Shown piece after piece: positions 1 to 8,812 of a stretch of 64,000 nucleotides of DNA; positions within the stretch are counted from its first letter, which is position 1, and each line of letters opens with the position of its first letter. Position numbers and translations under genes: made by a program. The stretch comes from Microbulbifer celer (GTDB lineage: Bacteria > Pseudomonadota > Gammaproteobacteria > Pseudomonadales > Cellvibrionaceae): positions 3,401,001 through 3,465,000 of the forward strand of contig NZ_CP087715.1 in NCBI RefSeq assembly GCF_020991125.1, given 5' to 3'. The notes under the pieces were generated by a model. It did not search any database, was not told the DNA's origin, and was given only the letters and a program-made list of their open reading frames with translations.

Positions 1-1209
1 CGAGCGCGGGGAAACCAGGGCAGCGTCAAGCTGGAAGGCGCCCGCCGCGGACGGCTGAACTACCCTGCCGCACCCATGCAGTGTTCGCCCCCCGAGCCCC
101 CCATGAACCTTTTGATAGTCGTAATGGACTCGGTGCGCTGGGACCTTCTGGAGCAACAGACCATGCCCACGCTGTGGGACCTGCGCTCTTCCTCTCAGGT
201 TTTTACGCAGCATTTCAGTAATGGCAATGCGACAAAGCCTGGTCTCTTCACTCTCTTTTACGGCATCCCTGCCAGTTACTGGGATGCGTTCAGTACCGCC
301 GGTCAGCCGCCGGTGATGATCGAGCGCATGCAAGCGCTGGGTTATGACACCAAGGTGCTGGCGTCGGCGACTCTGGTCAGCCCCGCATTCGATCGCAATA
401 TATTTTCCTCCATCGACAATCTGCGCCTGGAAACCCCCGGTAAAAAGCCCTGGCAGCGCGATGCCAGGATCACCCGGGACTGGCTCGATTACATGGAACA
501 GCGTGCGCAGCAAAAAGCAGAAAACCCCTTCTTCGGTTTCCTGTTCTACGACACCACGCACGGATATGAGGTACCGGAGGATTACCCGAAGTTTGAGCCC
601 TACTGGGACGTCAACCGGTTCGAACTCGATAACGACTTTGATCCGACACCCTTTCTCAATGCCTACCGCACTGCAGGGCACTACGTGGACAATCAACTCC
701 GCCAGGTGATTGATGATTTGCGAAAGCGCGACCTGCTGGAAAACACCATCGTGGTGGTGACTTCAGATCATGGCGAAGAATTCAATGAACATCGCAAAAA
801 CTATTGGGGCCATGGCAGTAACTTCGGCGACTACCAGTTACATGTGCCCCTGGTAATCCACTGGCCCGGCAAACAGCCACACACCTACCATCACCGCACA
901 CAGCATTTTGATGTAGCTCCCGCGCTGGTGCGCAATGCACTGGGGTGCGAGGCCACATCACCGAAAGCGTTCTCCTCGGACTACGGGTTGTTCAATAAAG
1001 GGCGCCTGGGCTGGAACATGTCTCACAGTTATATGGACTACGCGCTGTTGATGCCGGAATACCACCTGGTGAAACACGCCTCCGGCACCGTGGAACTCCT
1101 GGATACCCGGACTCTGGAGCCGGAGAAAAACAGACACATTCCCGGCAATGTTATCCAGGAAGTTTTGCAAGAGATGTCACGGTTTTACCAGTCTGAAGGG
1201 GAGAAGTGA
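1..1209 (+). CDS. YejM/PbgA-like inner-membrane hydrolase, 3' part (partial)
   Basis: This is the C-terminal part of an alkaline-phosphatase-superfamily protein related to YejM/PbgA, inner-membrane proteins with a periplasmic hydrolase-like domain that sense or control lipopolysaccharide supply. The frame is open from base 1, and the residues before the first ATG (76) include the LNYP stretch typical of the linker in this family, so that ATG is internal and the membrane helices lie outside the window. Visible motifs are the metal-site start NLLIVVMDSVRWD, a Thr in GNATKPGLFTLFYG where sulfatases carry the nucleophile, and TSDHGEEF followed by WGHGSNFGDYQLHVPLVI. A sulfatase Cys motif is absent. 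Whether it is catalytic cannot be judged here. A hairpin terminator follows. Confidence 0.85.
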   Translation, partial: RARGNQGSVKLEGARRGRLNYPAAPMQCSPPEPPMNLLIVVMDSVRWDLLEQQTMPTLWDLRSSSQVFTQHFSNGNATKPGLFTLFYGIPASYWDAFSTAGQPPVMIERMQALGYDTKVLASATLVSPAFDRNIFSSIDNLRLETPGKKPWQRDARITRDWLDYMEQRAQQKAENPFFGFLFYDTTHGYEVPEDYPKFEPYWDVNRFELDNDFDPTPFLNAYRTAGHYVDNQLRQVIDDLRKRDLLENTIVVVTSDHGEEFNEHRKNYWGHGSNFGDYQLHVPLVIHWPGKQPHTYHHRTQHFDVAPALVRNALGCEATSPKAFSSDYGLFNKGRLGWNMSHSYMDYALLMPEYHLVKHASGTVELLDTRTLEPEKNRHIPGNVIQEVLQEMSRFYQSEGEK

Positions 1210-1223
1210 AAACGCGGCGGAGG

Positions 1224-1257
1224 ACCAGTCAGGTGCAATCCGCCCTGACTGGTTTTT
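1224..1257 (+). terminator. Rho-independent terminator after the YejM-like gene
   Basis: A perfect 10-bp stem (ACCAGTCAGG with CCTGACTGGT) encloses a 10-nt loop and runs into TTTTT. It lies 15 bases after the stop codon and separates this gene from the convergent gene ending at 1280. Confidence 0.85.
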
Positions 1258-1279
1258 CAGCAGCCTGCTAGACGCTGAC

Positions 1280-1684
1280 TTAACCGTCAGTGCTTTCAGA
1301 TTTTTGCGCCTCGCGTAACTGTTCCAGCTTCTTGCTGGTTTCTTCAGCGCTTTCGCGTACGGGCGCAAGGTTATCCAGCTCGCCTTTGTGGCGGAGCGCG
1401 CGCGCTCTCGCTTCTTCTTCCGCACTGTAATCCGGCTGCAGCACCAGCCTGGGACCATTACTGTTAAAGCCAATCAGCACCCAGATAAAGAACAGCAGAC
1501 ACAGAAAACGGATGACCAGGGTACGGTCCAGCAGCCAGTGCATCCCCTGCCCGTGGCTGCGCAGGAAGCGTACCCGCAGGAAGATATTCAGTGCCAGCAG
1601 CACGCAGGCGGCTATCACGATCCAACTGGAGAGACCGCCGAGGGCGGTCATCAGCCAGTTGGCAATCTGCGCATTGAATTCCAT
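1280..1684 (-). CDS. Two-helix membrane protein of unknown function
   Basis: I do not recognise this 134-residue protein. It has two predicted membrane segments (about residues 18-36 and 58-76), a basic loop between them, and a charged C-terminal tail from about residue 85 rich in Glu, Arg and Ala that looks helical or coiled-coil. The ATG is preceded by GAGGGGAATCG, a good ribosome binding site. It begins 9 bases after the stop of the upstream SPFH lipoprotein gene on the same strand, so the two are very probably cotranscribed and the protein may act with it at the inner membrane. The partner role is inference from position only. Confidence 0.7.
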   Translation of the reverse strand: MEFNAQIANWLMTALGGLSSWIVIAACVLLALNIFLRVRFLRSHGQGMHWLLDRTLVIRFLCLLFFIWVLIGFNSNGPRLVLQPDYSAEEEARARALRHKGELDNLAPVRESAEETSKKLEQLREAQKSESTDG

Positions 1685-1693
1685 CGATTCCCC

Positions 1694-2590
1694 TCAGCGC
1701 TTGCGTGCGACCTGTTTGACCTGATCGGTAAATACTGCCTGCTGCAGCCCGATGGTGCCCAGCGCTTCCACCGGCACAAACACCTTGTTCTCGGATTCCG
1801 CCATACGATCGAGTACTTCCAGTGTGCGGTAGGCGAGATACTTATCCGTTACTGATTTGGCCAATAGATCATTCACTTCTTTCTGCCCCATGGCTTTTTC
1901 ACGGGCAACCGCGCGGTTCATTTTTTCCCGCTCAAGATCCCGCTCCATCTGGATTTTCTGGATCTCGAACTGGGCCTTTTCCTGTTCGATCAGTTCGCGG
2001 CGCTCGGCGGCGCGCTCCTTGGCCTCGGTGATGACCTTGGGAAACTGTACGTCGGCAATGCCCAGACGCTTGATCTTGATCGGGGTTCCGTCCAGGGAGG
2101 TCGTGACTGCTGAAAAAAGTTCCTGGCTCAACATTTCACGGCTGGAAGCGATTTCGTTAATGGAGTACTTGGCGATCACCCGGCGCACCACATCCCGGAT
2201 CACCGGCTGTGCATAGGTGCTGTACACCTGGTTCACAGAGATATTGTCCTGGCTCGGCGGTACCCGATCAAAAATATTATCGATGTAGGTTTCGTTGACG
2301 GAGCCGGTCATGCGGATATCAAAGCTCATATTGAGCTGATCCTTGGGCATGAACAGCTTGAATTTCTCCATATGACCGAAGTCCGCGGTGGCGAGCGTAA
2401 CCAGTTTATCGCAATAGAAAATACACGGATCCAATCGGAATTTGGACGGTGGTACCGTATTGGGCTTGTAGCCATTCTTGGTGAGGATTTTGCCCACGTG
2501 GGCCGGGGGCACTTCCACCCGATCGCCACAGGCCACCAGGCCCAGAATCAGACCGGATACAATGAACAGCTTTGACAACTTAGACAGCAT
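1694..2590 (-). CDS. SPFH/Band 7 domain lipoprotein
   Basis: A 298-residue SPFH (stomatin/prohibitin/HflK) type protein. The N-terminus is a lipoprotein signal with lipobox LVAC (Cys at about residue 21), so the domain should face the periplasm; +2 is Gly and +3 Asp. Residues about 25-180 form the Band 7 domain and about 190-245 a long Glu/Arg/Lys-rich coiled coil (EAKERAAERRELIEQEKAQF), the usual layout of SPFH oligomers. The start is supported by GAAGGGAAA upstream. Most SPFH proteins use a transmembrane or hairpin anchor; a lipid anchor is less usual. It heads a two-gene unit with the small membrane protein downstream and diverges from the DUF350-transglutaminase pair. Confidence 0.8.
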   Translation of the reverse strand: MLSKLSKLFIVSGLILGLVACGDRVEVPPAHVGKILTKNGYKPNTVPPSKFRLDPCIFYCDKLVTLATADFGHMEKFKLFMPKDQLNMSFDIRMTGSVNETYIDNIFDRVPPSQDNISVNQVYSTYAQPVIRDVVRRVIAKYSINEIASSREMLSQELFSAVTTSLDGTPIKIKRLGIADVQFPKVITEAKERAAERRELIEQEKAQFEIQKIQMERDLEREKMNRAVAREKAMGQKEVNDLLAKSVTDKYLAYRTLEVLDRMAESENKVFVPVEALGTIGLQQAVFTDQVKQVARKR

Positions 2591-2685
2591 CGGATTTCCC
2601 TTCTCGCTTGAATCAGGAGCGAACCTTAAGGGCTCTCTCCGACAGCCGCAAGCGAATGGGAAATATCGCTCGGAATATGATCTAA

Positions 2686-2949
2686 TTGACTGTCTTTCAA
2701 CAACACTGGACCCCTGAAGTGCAAACGGAATTTCTCACTGCAACCCTGTTCAATCTGGGCATCAACTTGCTCTATACCGTTCTCGCCATCTTCGTTGCAA
2801 TGGTGGCATTGCTGATTATCGACAAGAAACTACTGAAGCATGTCGATATCGAGCAGGAGTTGAAAAAAGGCAATATCGCGGTGTCCATCTTTGCCTCCAC
2901 TATTCTGGTTTTTGTTGCCCTGATTATTTCTTTCGGGCTCAAGGGCTAG
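2686..2949 (+). CDS. DUF350 family small membrane protein
   Basis: An 87-residue protein with two membrane helices (about residues 24-45 and 62-83) joined by a loop with IDKKLLKHVDIEQELKKGN, which matches the DUF350 (YjfL-type) pattern. The function of DUF350 is not established; the family often occurs beside SPFH, PspA-like, ATP-grasp or transglutaminase-like proteins in membrane-stress loci. The frame opens with TTG at 2686; a GTG at 2719 is an alternative start with a GGA eight bases before it. It lies 7 bases before the transglutaminase-like gene, so the two form an operon. Confidence 0.7.
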   Translation: MTVFQQHWTPEVQTEFLTATLFNLGINLLYTVLAIFVAMVALLIIDKKLLKHVDIEQELKKGNIAVSIFASTILVFVALIISFGLKG

Positions 2950-2956
2950 GAACACG

Positions 2957-3769
2957 ATGCGCCTGTTACTTGGACTTCTGCTATTCAGCCTGCTGCTGAT
3001 TTCACTACCGGAAATCCTGCAGCAAAGCCAACCACCAGAAGAGGTGCTGCTGATTCAACGGCAGATGCGCACCGCCGAAAGTAGCGAGGATGCGGGGCGT
3101 GAGGACAATCAAAGCGGAACGGTAGTGATCTCCGGCACCAGCTCACCCCTGACGGAATCCATGGTGCAGCGGGCGGTGGGCGCCCAGCCAGAGGAGCGCA
3201 GCAGCTACATTTCGATCTGGGACTGGCAGGGTGTTAAAACAGCCACCGCTTCTGCCCGCGGTCTCGACAGTCTGCATCACTTTGCCAACAGCTATCTGGT
3301 GGGCTTTCAACCCTTCGAGACCGACGCCCTGTGGGTGCCCCTGTACACTCTCGCCACGCGCAAGGAATACCAGTACGACCATCTACAGTATTCCGGGCTA
3401 GCAGACATCTGGCAGACCTCCCGCCAGGCTTACTACCAGAAACGTGGCGACTGTGAGGATCATGCCATTCTACTCGCAGACTGGTTGATCAACCTCGGTG
3501 TCGATGCACGAGTCGCCCTGGGCACCTACAAGGGCGAGGGGCATGCGTGGGTGATCGCAGTAGTGAACGACACAGAGTATCTGCTGGAGGCCACCAGCAA
3601 ACGTCGGCAGTCCAGCTGGCAGGCAATGCCGCTCGCCGCACTGGCAGAGGGCTACGAAGTGGAGTTCCAGTTCAATCGGGACTTCTTCTGGGCGAAAACC
3701 ACTTCCGCTCCAACAAGAACCTATCGCGGCAAACACTGGGTCCGGAAATCCCAGTTTATTCGCGGTTAA
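2957..3769 (+). CDS. Transglutaminase-like cysteine protease/transferase
   Basis: A 270-residue exported or membrane-anchored protein with a hydrophobic N-terminus (residues 1-19) and a transglutaminase-fold domain. The catalytic pattern is visible: Cys166 in RGDCEDHA, His196 in GEGHAWV, and an acidic residue shortly after (Asp204 or Glu211). Such bacterial domains usually cleave or rearrange amide bonds rather than crosslink proteins; the substrate is unknown. The ATG follows AGGAACACG. It is coupled to the DUF350 gene immediately upstream and faces away from the SPFH lipoprotein gene, suggesting a shared envelope role. A strong hairpin terminator follows. Confidence 0.75.
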   Translation: MRLLLGLLLFSLLLISLPEILQQSQPPEEVLLIQRQMRTAESSEDAGREDNQSGTVVISGTSSPLTESMVQRAVGAQPEERSSYISIWDWQGVKTATASARGLDSLHHFANSYLVGFQPFETDALWVPLYTLATRKEYQYDHLQYSGLADIWQTSRQAYYQKRGDCEDHAILLADWLINLGVDARVALGTYKGEGHAWVIAVVNDTEYLLEATSKRRQSSWQAMPLAALAEGYEVEFQFNRDFFWAKTTSAPTRTYRGKHWVRKSQFIRG

Positions 3770-3788
3770 TTGTACCGGGTTTATCGCC

Positions 3789-3816
3789 AAAGGCCGGCGC
3801 TGCGGGCCGGCCTTTT
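3789..3816 (+). terminator. Rho-independent terminator after the transglutaminase-like gene
   Basis: AAAGGCCGGC pairs with GCCGGCCTTT across a 7-nt loop, followed by a short T run. It is 19 bases after the stop codon. Confidence 0.8.
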
Positions 3817-3887
3817 ACTAAAGGGTTCGAATAGGGATCAAAACACTACACCCAATGCACTAAGTCCGGTGTATTCAATTTAAGTCA

Positions 3888-6278
3888 CTAAATGGGAGAA
3901 CCCGGCGGCATCGATTTGATATCTGCAGGGCTCACTTCCAGATTTCCCGCCATAAATTGCGCTATACGTTGTGCCTCATAAAAGTAATGCGCGTTATAGC
4001 CTTGTGGATCTCCCCCAAACAGTTTCATGCGGCCAATAGCGTGCTGGATTTTTGCCAGTTCCAGACTCGCCTGCCCACGTGCCGATGACGGGGCCTTCTT
4101 ATTGCTCGCGAGCAACATCAGCTGATGGATATACACGTGGTTGACGCGCTGGTGAATCGCCGCCTCCAGATTCTCATACCGAGCACTGGATATGGCATGC
4201 TCCGTCAACCGGGACAGCATAGCGCCAAAGCTGGGCCCATCTCCCCGCCTTGCATGCTGCTGCTGTAACCGCGCCGCACGCGCCGGATCGAGCAGAATGG
4301 AAAAAGTATGGCCCGCAGCAGCCTCGGCCAGCGCGACCCCGTCAAATGCGACACCGGTATAAGCCGGAGCACTCTCCCTGGTGCGGGCGTAACCGTATGA
4401 TTTAGGTGGTAAAAGGTTCAACACATCTTCCGGCAGGGTGAGGAATTCTGGCTCAAGGGTTGTCACCAGTGCGTCTATGGCCTGTTGTTGCTTTTCCACG
4501 GACACCATGCGGAAGCTATTCGCATCCGCGTTATTATACTGATAATCGTAATCCAGCCCCCCGATCAGTTTGCCTACAGCTTCCACCTGGTAACGGTGAC
4601 CGTAATAGACTGGTACCAGGGTTTCATCCAGTGACGATCGCGGGACATCCGGGCGGTTTGCCGCGGCACTGAAGTTCTCCAGTGCATGACGGCGCATTGC
4701 CACCATACGCTCAAACTCTTCCAGTGGTCTGGCGCCGTTATCCCACAGGTGAGATTCGCTGTGGGCATTATTGATCGCGCGAGAGTCCGGGTCGGAGATA
4801 AATCGCAATCCCCGGTGCTCCGCCTCTTCAATAATACTGGCCAGGTACCGGCTTCCATCCTCTGTGATGCCGTATCCATAGCGGATTGCGATTTCGTCCC
4901 AGGCACCGATACCCGTCGTGTAAGCGGTTTGAATGGATGCCTTGCCGTCAGTCAATGTGACCAGTGGTGCCGGGTAATCCATGACCGAAGCGCGGTTTTC
5001 TGTGCTGGCAATAAAATTGTGCGCGAGCCCCAGGGTATGCCCCACCTCATGAGCGGAGAGCTGGCGAATCCGCGCCAGAGCCATGGCCTTGAGATCCTCG
5101 GTATCCGCATCTTGCTCGCCGTAAGGCTGTAACAATCCTTGCGCGATCAGAAAATCCTGACGTACCCGCAGAGAGCCTAGGGTGACATTGCCTTTTAAAA
5201 TCTCGCCAGTGCGCGGGTCCGAAATAGAATAGCCGTAGGACCAACCGCGGGTGGAACGGTGTACCCAGTTGATCACGTTGTAGCGCACATCCAGCGGGTC
5301 CACGTCTTCCGGCAACAACTTCACCTGAAAGGCGTCTTTGAAACCGGCCGCCTCAAACGCCTGGTTCCACCAGCTTGCCCCTTCAATCAACGCACTGCGT
5401 ACCGGCTCCGGCACACCGGAGTCCACATAGTAAACAATGGGCTCCACAACCTCGTCACTGTCCGGCTTCTTCTGTAACCGGTGGCGGTAGATCAAGCGCT
5501 GATCCATTGGCATATCGATGGGCGCAGCGTAATCCCGGTAAGTCAGCGGGAAGTAACCCGAGCGGCTGTGGAAGCGTCGCGGTTGATAACCGTCCTCGGG
5601 CAATGCGACCAGAGAAATATGCTGGCGCAGCGTGATCAGTTTCGGTGTGGGCACAACTTCTTTGACATGCTCACCGGGCTTGCTTCCGGAAAATGTCAGT
5701 TGCGCTTCAAATTCGCTGTTTTTGGGAAAGGCCTTGGTGCGAGGCAGGTATATTGCCGACTTGCTTTTATCGATGGCGTAGCTACCTTGCTTGGTGTCTT
5801 CCAACCTCTGGGCAATGCCGTGCTGGTCGCTCAGCAGGAATGGGGTAAAGTCCACCAATACGCTGCCCGCGCCTTCCGCCTTGACCTCGAACCCCCACAG
5901 AATCGATGAAGCAAAAGCTTCCTCCACCGCGCGGCGCTCTGCCGCATTCTCTGTCTGTGCACGGTATCGGGTATTTACCTGATGCATCAGCACCTTGTTA
6001 CCAACCCGTTCAAAGGTGATCAGCCGAGTATCCCCCACCTGGTTGCGGTCCAGGCCAACAGGGTTGGAGCCGAGCCCCTGTGCCAGTCCGGTCAATAGCA
6101 GCAGCTCGCGATCAAACTGGCCAACTTCCAGGTACAAACGTCCCTGTGCTGAATCCCAGTAAAAATCAAACAGGCCCTCCTGCTTTTCCATCTTCGCGGT
6201 AAAGGTGTCGATATTGGCAGCACTGGCTACACCGGTCACCACGCTGAAAAGAACAATCAACAGTAATCTCGGGATCAC
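3888..6278 (-). CDS. Secreted zinc metallopeptidase, DUF4953/DUF5117 type
   Basis: A 796-residue protein with a Sec signal (cleavage near ASAAN, about residue 21). The metzincin-like zinc motif HEVGHTLGLAHNF lies at about residue 409 with the catalytic Glu and three His. The N-terminal half matches the DUF5117-type beta domain, and the middle and C-terminal parts match DUF4953, an architecture common in marine and Bacteroidetes-type bacteria and thought to degrade proteins outside the cell. I see no frameshift. It is transcribed alone, toward the transglutaminase-like gene, and diverges from the TSUP permease gene across 353 bases. Confidence 0.85.
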   Translation of the reverse strand: MIPRLLLIVLFSVVTGVASAANIDTFTAKMEKQEGLFDFYWDSAQGRLYLEVGQFDRELLLLTGLAQGLGSNPVGLDRNQVGDTRLITFERVGNKVLMHQVNTRYRAQTENAAERRAVEEAFASSILWGFEVKAEGAGSVLVDFTPFLLSDQHGIAQRLEDTKQGSYAIDKSKSAIYLPRTKAFPKNSEFEAQLTFSGSKPGEHVKEVVPTPKLITLRQHISLVALPEDGYQPRRFHSRSGYFPLTYRDYAAPIDMPMDQRLIYRHRLQKKPDSDEVVEPIVYYVDSGVPEPVRSALIEGASWWNQAFEAAGFKDAFQVKLLPEDVDPLDVRYNVINWVHRSTRGWSYGYSISDPRTGEILKGNVTLGSLRVRQDFLIAQGLLQPYGEQDADTEDLKAMALARIRQLSAHEVGHTLGLAHNFIASTENRASVMDYPAPLVTLTDGKASIQTAYTTGIGAWDEIAIRYGYGITEDGSRYLASIIEEAEHRGLRFISDPDSRAINNAHSESHLWDNGARPLEEFERMVAMRRHALENFSAAANRPDVPRSSLDETLVPVYYGHRYQVEAVGKLIGGLDYDYQYNNADANSFRMVSVEKQQQAIDALVTTLEPEFLTLPEDVLNLLPPKSYGYARTRESAPAYTGVAFDGVALAEAAAGHTFSILLDPARAARLQQQHARRGDGPSFGAMLSRLTEHAISSARYENLEAAIHQRVNHVYIHQLMLLASNKKAPSSARGQASLELAKIQHAIGRMKLFGGDPQGYNAHYFYEAQRIAQFMAGNLEVSPADIKSMPPGSPI

Positions 6279-6631
6279 TGACGCCCCCTTTTAGTCGAAG
6301 TTATGAGTTTGATTCTGATCGTGATTTTGCACTCAGAAGGCTATTCGTGTCGAAGACTATCAGTGTCTAGACGATTGAAAGTCGATTCCGCTCAATTGTA
6401 AGCATGCACCAGATTTATGCTGGCGTGGTGCGCTTCTTTACCTGAACCGCGAACGTAACTCCAGACTGGCTTCATATGAATTGTCACTTGCGTTCGTTTG
6501 GCCCCTGAAAGCCCTCCACTCATCCCAACCACCCCCAGGAGACGCCTGCTTCGACTCCCGCTGCCCGCAATTGGCACAGTTAATGCTTTTTACAGAAAAA
6601 GTTTGCTAAGAGTCTGTGCAAAGGGGCACCT
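6279..6631. other. Divergent intergenic region between peptidase and permease genes
   Basis: This 353-base gap holds the promoters of two divergent genes. Apart from a sigma-54-like match near the right end I see no repeat, RNA gene or credible reading frame. Confidence 0.6.
6571..6587 (+). promoter_or_regulatory. Possible sigma-54 promoter (-24/-12)
   Basis: TTGGCACAGTTAATGCT has GG and GC exactly 12 bases apart, fitting the TGGCAC-N5-TTGC pattern at all but one core position. It lies 45 bases before the start of the TSUP permease gene. A single match of this length can occur by chance. Confidence 0.35.
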
Positions 6632-7450
6632 ATGAGCGTCGAAGAAATCACTCTGTTTATTCTGCTTCTGTCTCTCGCCGGTTTGGTGGCAGGCATCACT
6701 GCAGGCCTCTTCGGCAACGGGGGCGGCTTTGTCGTGGTCCCGGCACTGCTGATGGTATTTCCATTCCTGCACAGTGCATCCAGTGAGTTGATGCGGGTTG
6801 CAGTGGGCACCTCACTGGCATCGATCGTGATCTCTTCCGCACGGGCGGTACACGCGCACAATCGTCGCGGTGCGGTGGATTTCAAGGTATTGCGGGACTG
6901 GTCACTCTGGGTGGTTCTGGGCGTAGGTGGCGGACTGTATATTGCCTCGTTTACCGACAGTAAAAGTCTTATCTATGTATTTGCTGCGGGCGTTCTCCTT
7001 TATTCCGTCTACTTCCTGTTTCCGAACCTTTTCGACAGCCTGAAAGGGAAACTCAGCATGCCCACGGGAATGGCACGCGCGTCGCTGGCCAGTTTTCTCG
7101 GCGGCTTTTCTTCACTGTTGGGGATTGGCGGTGGCACCATTACGGTGATGACCATGGTGCTGTGTAACCGGCCCGCGCACCAGGCGGTGGCAACTGCATC
7201 TGGCGTGGGCTTTCTGATCGGACTGCCCGGCGCTGTAGGCTTCCTGATTATGGGCCTCGGCGCACCAGATCTGCCCATGGGCTCCGTCGGCTACATCAAT
7301 ATCCCCGCACTACTGGCTATCTCACTATTCTCCGTCATTTCTGCACCGATCGGTGCGCGCTGGGCTCACAGCCTGGACGAACTTCACCTGAAACGCCTGT
7401 TTGGCCTCTACCTGATTCTGGTTTCCATCACCATGTTTGCAAAAGCATAG
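6632..7450 (+). CDS. TSUP (TauE/SafE) family permease
   Basis: A 272-residue integral membrane protein with about eight hydrophobic segments and the two repeated TSUP half-motifs: the first around LVAGITAGLFGNGGGFVVVP and the second around FLGGFSSLLGIGGGTITV. The family moves sulfite, sulfoacetate, sulfonates or similar anions across the inner membrane; the substrate of this member cannot be read from sequence. The ATG is preceded by GGGG at good spacing. The aminotransferase gene starts 73 bases downstream on the same strand and may be cotranscribed, but a shared pathway is only a guess. Confidence 0.8.
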   Translation: MSVEEITLFILLLSLAGLVAGITAGLFGNGGGFVVVPALLMVFPFLHSASSELMRVAVGTSLASIVISSARAVHAHNRRGAVDFKVLRDWSLWVVLGVGGGLYIASFTDSKSLIYVFAAGVLLYSVYFLFPNLFDSLKGKLSMPTGMARASLASFLGGFSSLLGIGGGTITVMTMVLCNRPAHQAVATASGVGFLIGLPGAVGFLIMGLGAPDLPMGSVGYINIPALLAISLFSVISAPIGARWAHSLDELHLKRLFGLYLILVSITMFAKA

Positions 7451-7523
7451 CGGGTAAAGAGTGCTCTTTAAAAGTGCTGACCCAAAAAATAAAAATCCAC
7501 CTCTACCATCGGGAGCTACGAGA

Positions 7524-8669
7524 ATGCATAAAAAATTAAGCCGCAGAATGTTCATGCAGGGTGCTGCGGCCGCCCTTTCGGCGACGGCGGCGGCGCGAAT
7601 TACCGCTGCCCCCAGTAAAGAAATGGTACGACCGCAACCCATCTACGGGCCTCCTCCTGGCGTTGCCAAGCTGAATGCCAATGAAAACCCATACGGTCCC
7701 AGCCCCGCCGCACTCAAAGCCATGATGGAAGCGAGTCAGAAAGGGGCATACTACGTTTACGACAGTGTGATGCGGTTGAAGTCGATGATTGCGGAGCGCC
7801 ATGGCGTTACTCCGGATCATGTGGCGCTGGGTTCCGGTTCCAGTGCGGGGCTCACTGCGGCGGCGATCGTTGCTGGCCGCGAAGGCAATATTCTCGGCCC
7901 CGACCTGTTTTGGGACACAACCTCTCGTGTAGTGGAAATCCAGAATCTGGGCAAGATTAAACGTCTGCCCAAACTCGACTCGCTCGCCATCGATCTGGAT
8001 GCGATGTACAGCGCCATTGACGATTCCGTATCCATGGTTCAGGTCACCAACCCCAACAATCCAACCGGTATGCTGATCAATCCGGTAAAAATGCGCGAGT
8101 TCTGCCTCAAGGCATCGAAAAAGTGCACCGTACTGGCAGACGAGGCATACAACGAGCTGACTGACAGTAGCGACGCCAACACCGTCATCCCGCTGGTCAA
8201 GGAAGGCCACGATATTATCGTGGCCCGTACCTTTTCCAAGATCTACGGCCTTGCCGGTATGCGCGTCGGTTACCTGATTGCACAACCGGAAAAGATCGAG
8301 CAAATGCAGCGTTTTGGTATCGGCTGGTACGGCCTCAATCAGGCCGGTCTCGCGGCCGCGATCGCCTGCTATGAAGACCACCGCTTTATGGATTTCTGCC
8401 GTGGCAAGGTAAAGGAAGCGCGCGAAATGGTTGCGTCAGCGGTAAAGGAGAATGGTCTGAGTGCACTGCCCTCGGTGACCAACTTCATGTTCGTCAATCT
8501 GGGGGATCTGAATGCCGAAACCTTCCGCCAGGAAATGGAAAAAGAAGGTGTGCTGATCCGCGGTATCTATCGCGACTACACCAACTGGTCCCGGGTCAGC
8601 ATGGGCCATCTGGAGGATGTGGAAAAATACACCTCCGCCCTTCCCAAGGTACTTCATCGCATGAGCTGA
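7524..8669 (+). CDS. PLP-dependent aminotransferase (HisC-like) with twin-arginine signal
   Basis: A 381-residue fold-type I aminotransferase. The PLP lysine is about Lys239 in RTFSKIYGLAGMRVGY, and the substrate/PLP motifs LNANENPYGPSP, NPNNPTG and DEAYNELT are present, closest to histidinol-phosphate aminotransferases. The chosen ATG (7524) follows GGGAG with 8-base spacing and gives the N-terminus MHKKLSRRMFMQGAAAALSA, a twin-arginine-like signal with a hydrophobic stretch and an Ala-rich end. An upstream ATG at 7461 would add 21 unlikely residues. If exported it would be a folded cofactor-containing periplasmic enzyme. It is unlikely to be the housekeeping HisC because no his genes are nearby and that enzyme is cytoplasmic. 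Confidence 0.85.
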   Translation: MHKKLSRRMFMQGAAAALSATAAARITAAPSKEMVRPQPIYGPPPGVAKLNANENPYGPSPAALKAMMEASQKGAYYVYDSVMRLKSMIAERHGVTPDHVALGSGSSAGLTAAAIVAGREGNILGPDLFWDTTSRVVEIQNLGKIKRLPKLDSLAIDLDAMYSAIDDSVSMVQVTNPNNPTGMLINPVKMREFCLKASKKCTVLADEAYNELTDSSDANTVIPLVKEGHDIIVARTFSKIYGLAGMRVGYLIAQPEKIEQMQRFGIGWYGLNQAGLAAAIACYEDHRFMDFCRGKVKEAREMVASAVKENGLSALPSVTNFMFVNLGDLNAETFRQEMEKEGVLIRGIYRDYTNWSRVSMGHLEDVEKYTSALPKVLHRMS

Positions 8670-8693
8670 ATTCACGCAACAATCGCCCCAAAT

Positions 8694-8715
8694 GGCCAGC
8701 TCTGCTGGCCTTTTT
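8694..8715 (+). terminator. Rho-independent terminator after the aminotransferase gene
   Basis: GGCCAGC-TCT-GCTGGCC followed directly by TTTTT, 25 bases after the stop codon. Confidence 0.85.
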
Positions 8716-8742
8716 GTGTCTGTTATTGAATGCCTAATGGTC

Positions 8743-8768
8743 AAAAAAATCCCCGCAGAGCGGGGATT
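8743..8768 (-). terminator. Rho-independent terminator for the TonB receptor gene
   Basis: On the minus strand AATCCCCGC-TCT-GCGGGGATT runs into a T tract. It lies 45 bases past the receptor stop codon and back to back with the plus-strand terminator at 8694. Confidence 0.85.
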
Positions 8769-8812
8769 AACCATGGTAGAAGACACACCGTTGGTTTGTA
8801 AGATTGTAAACC

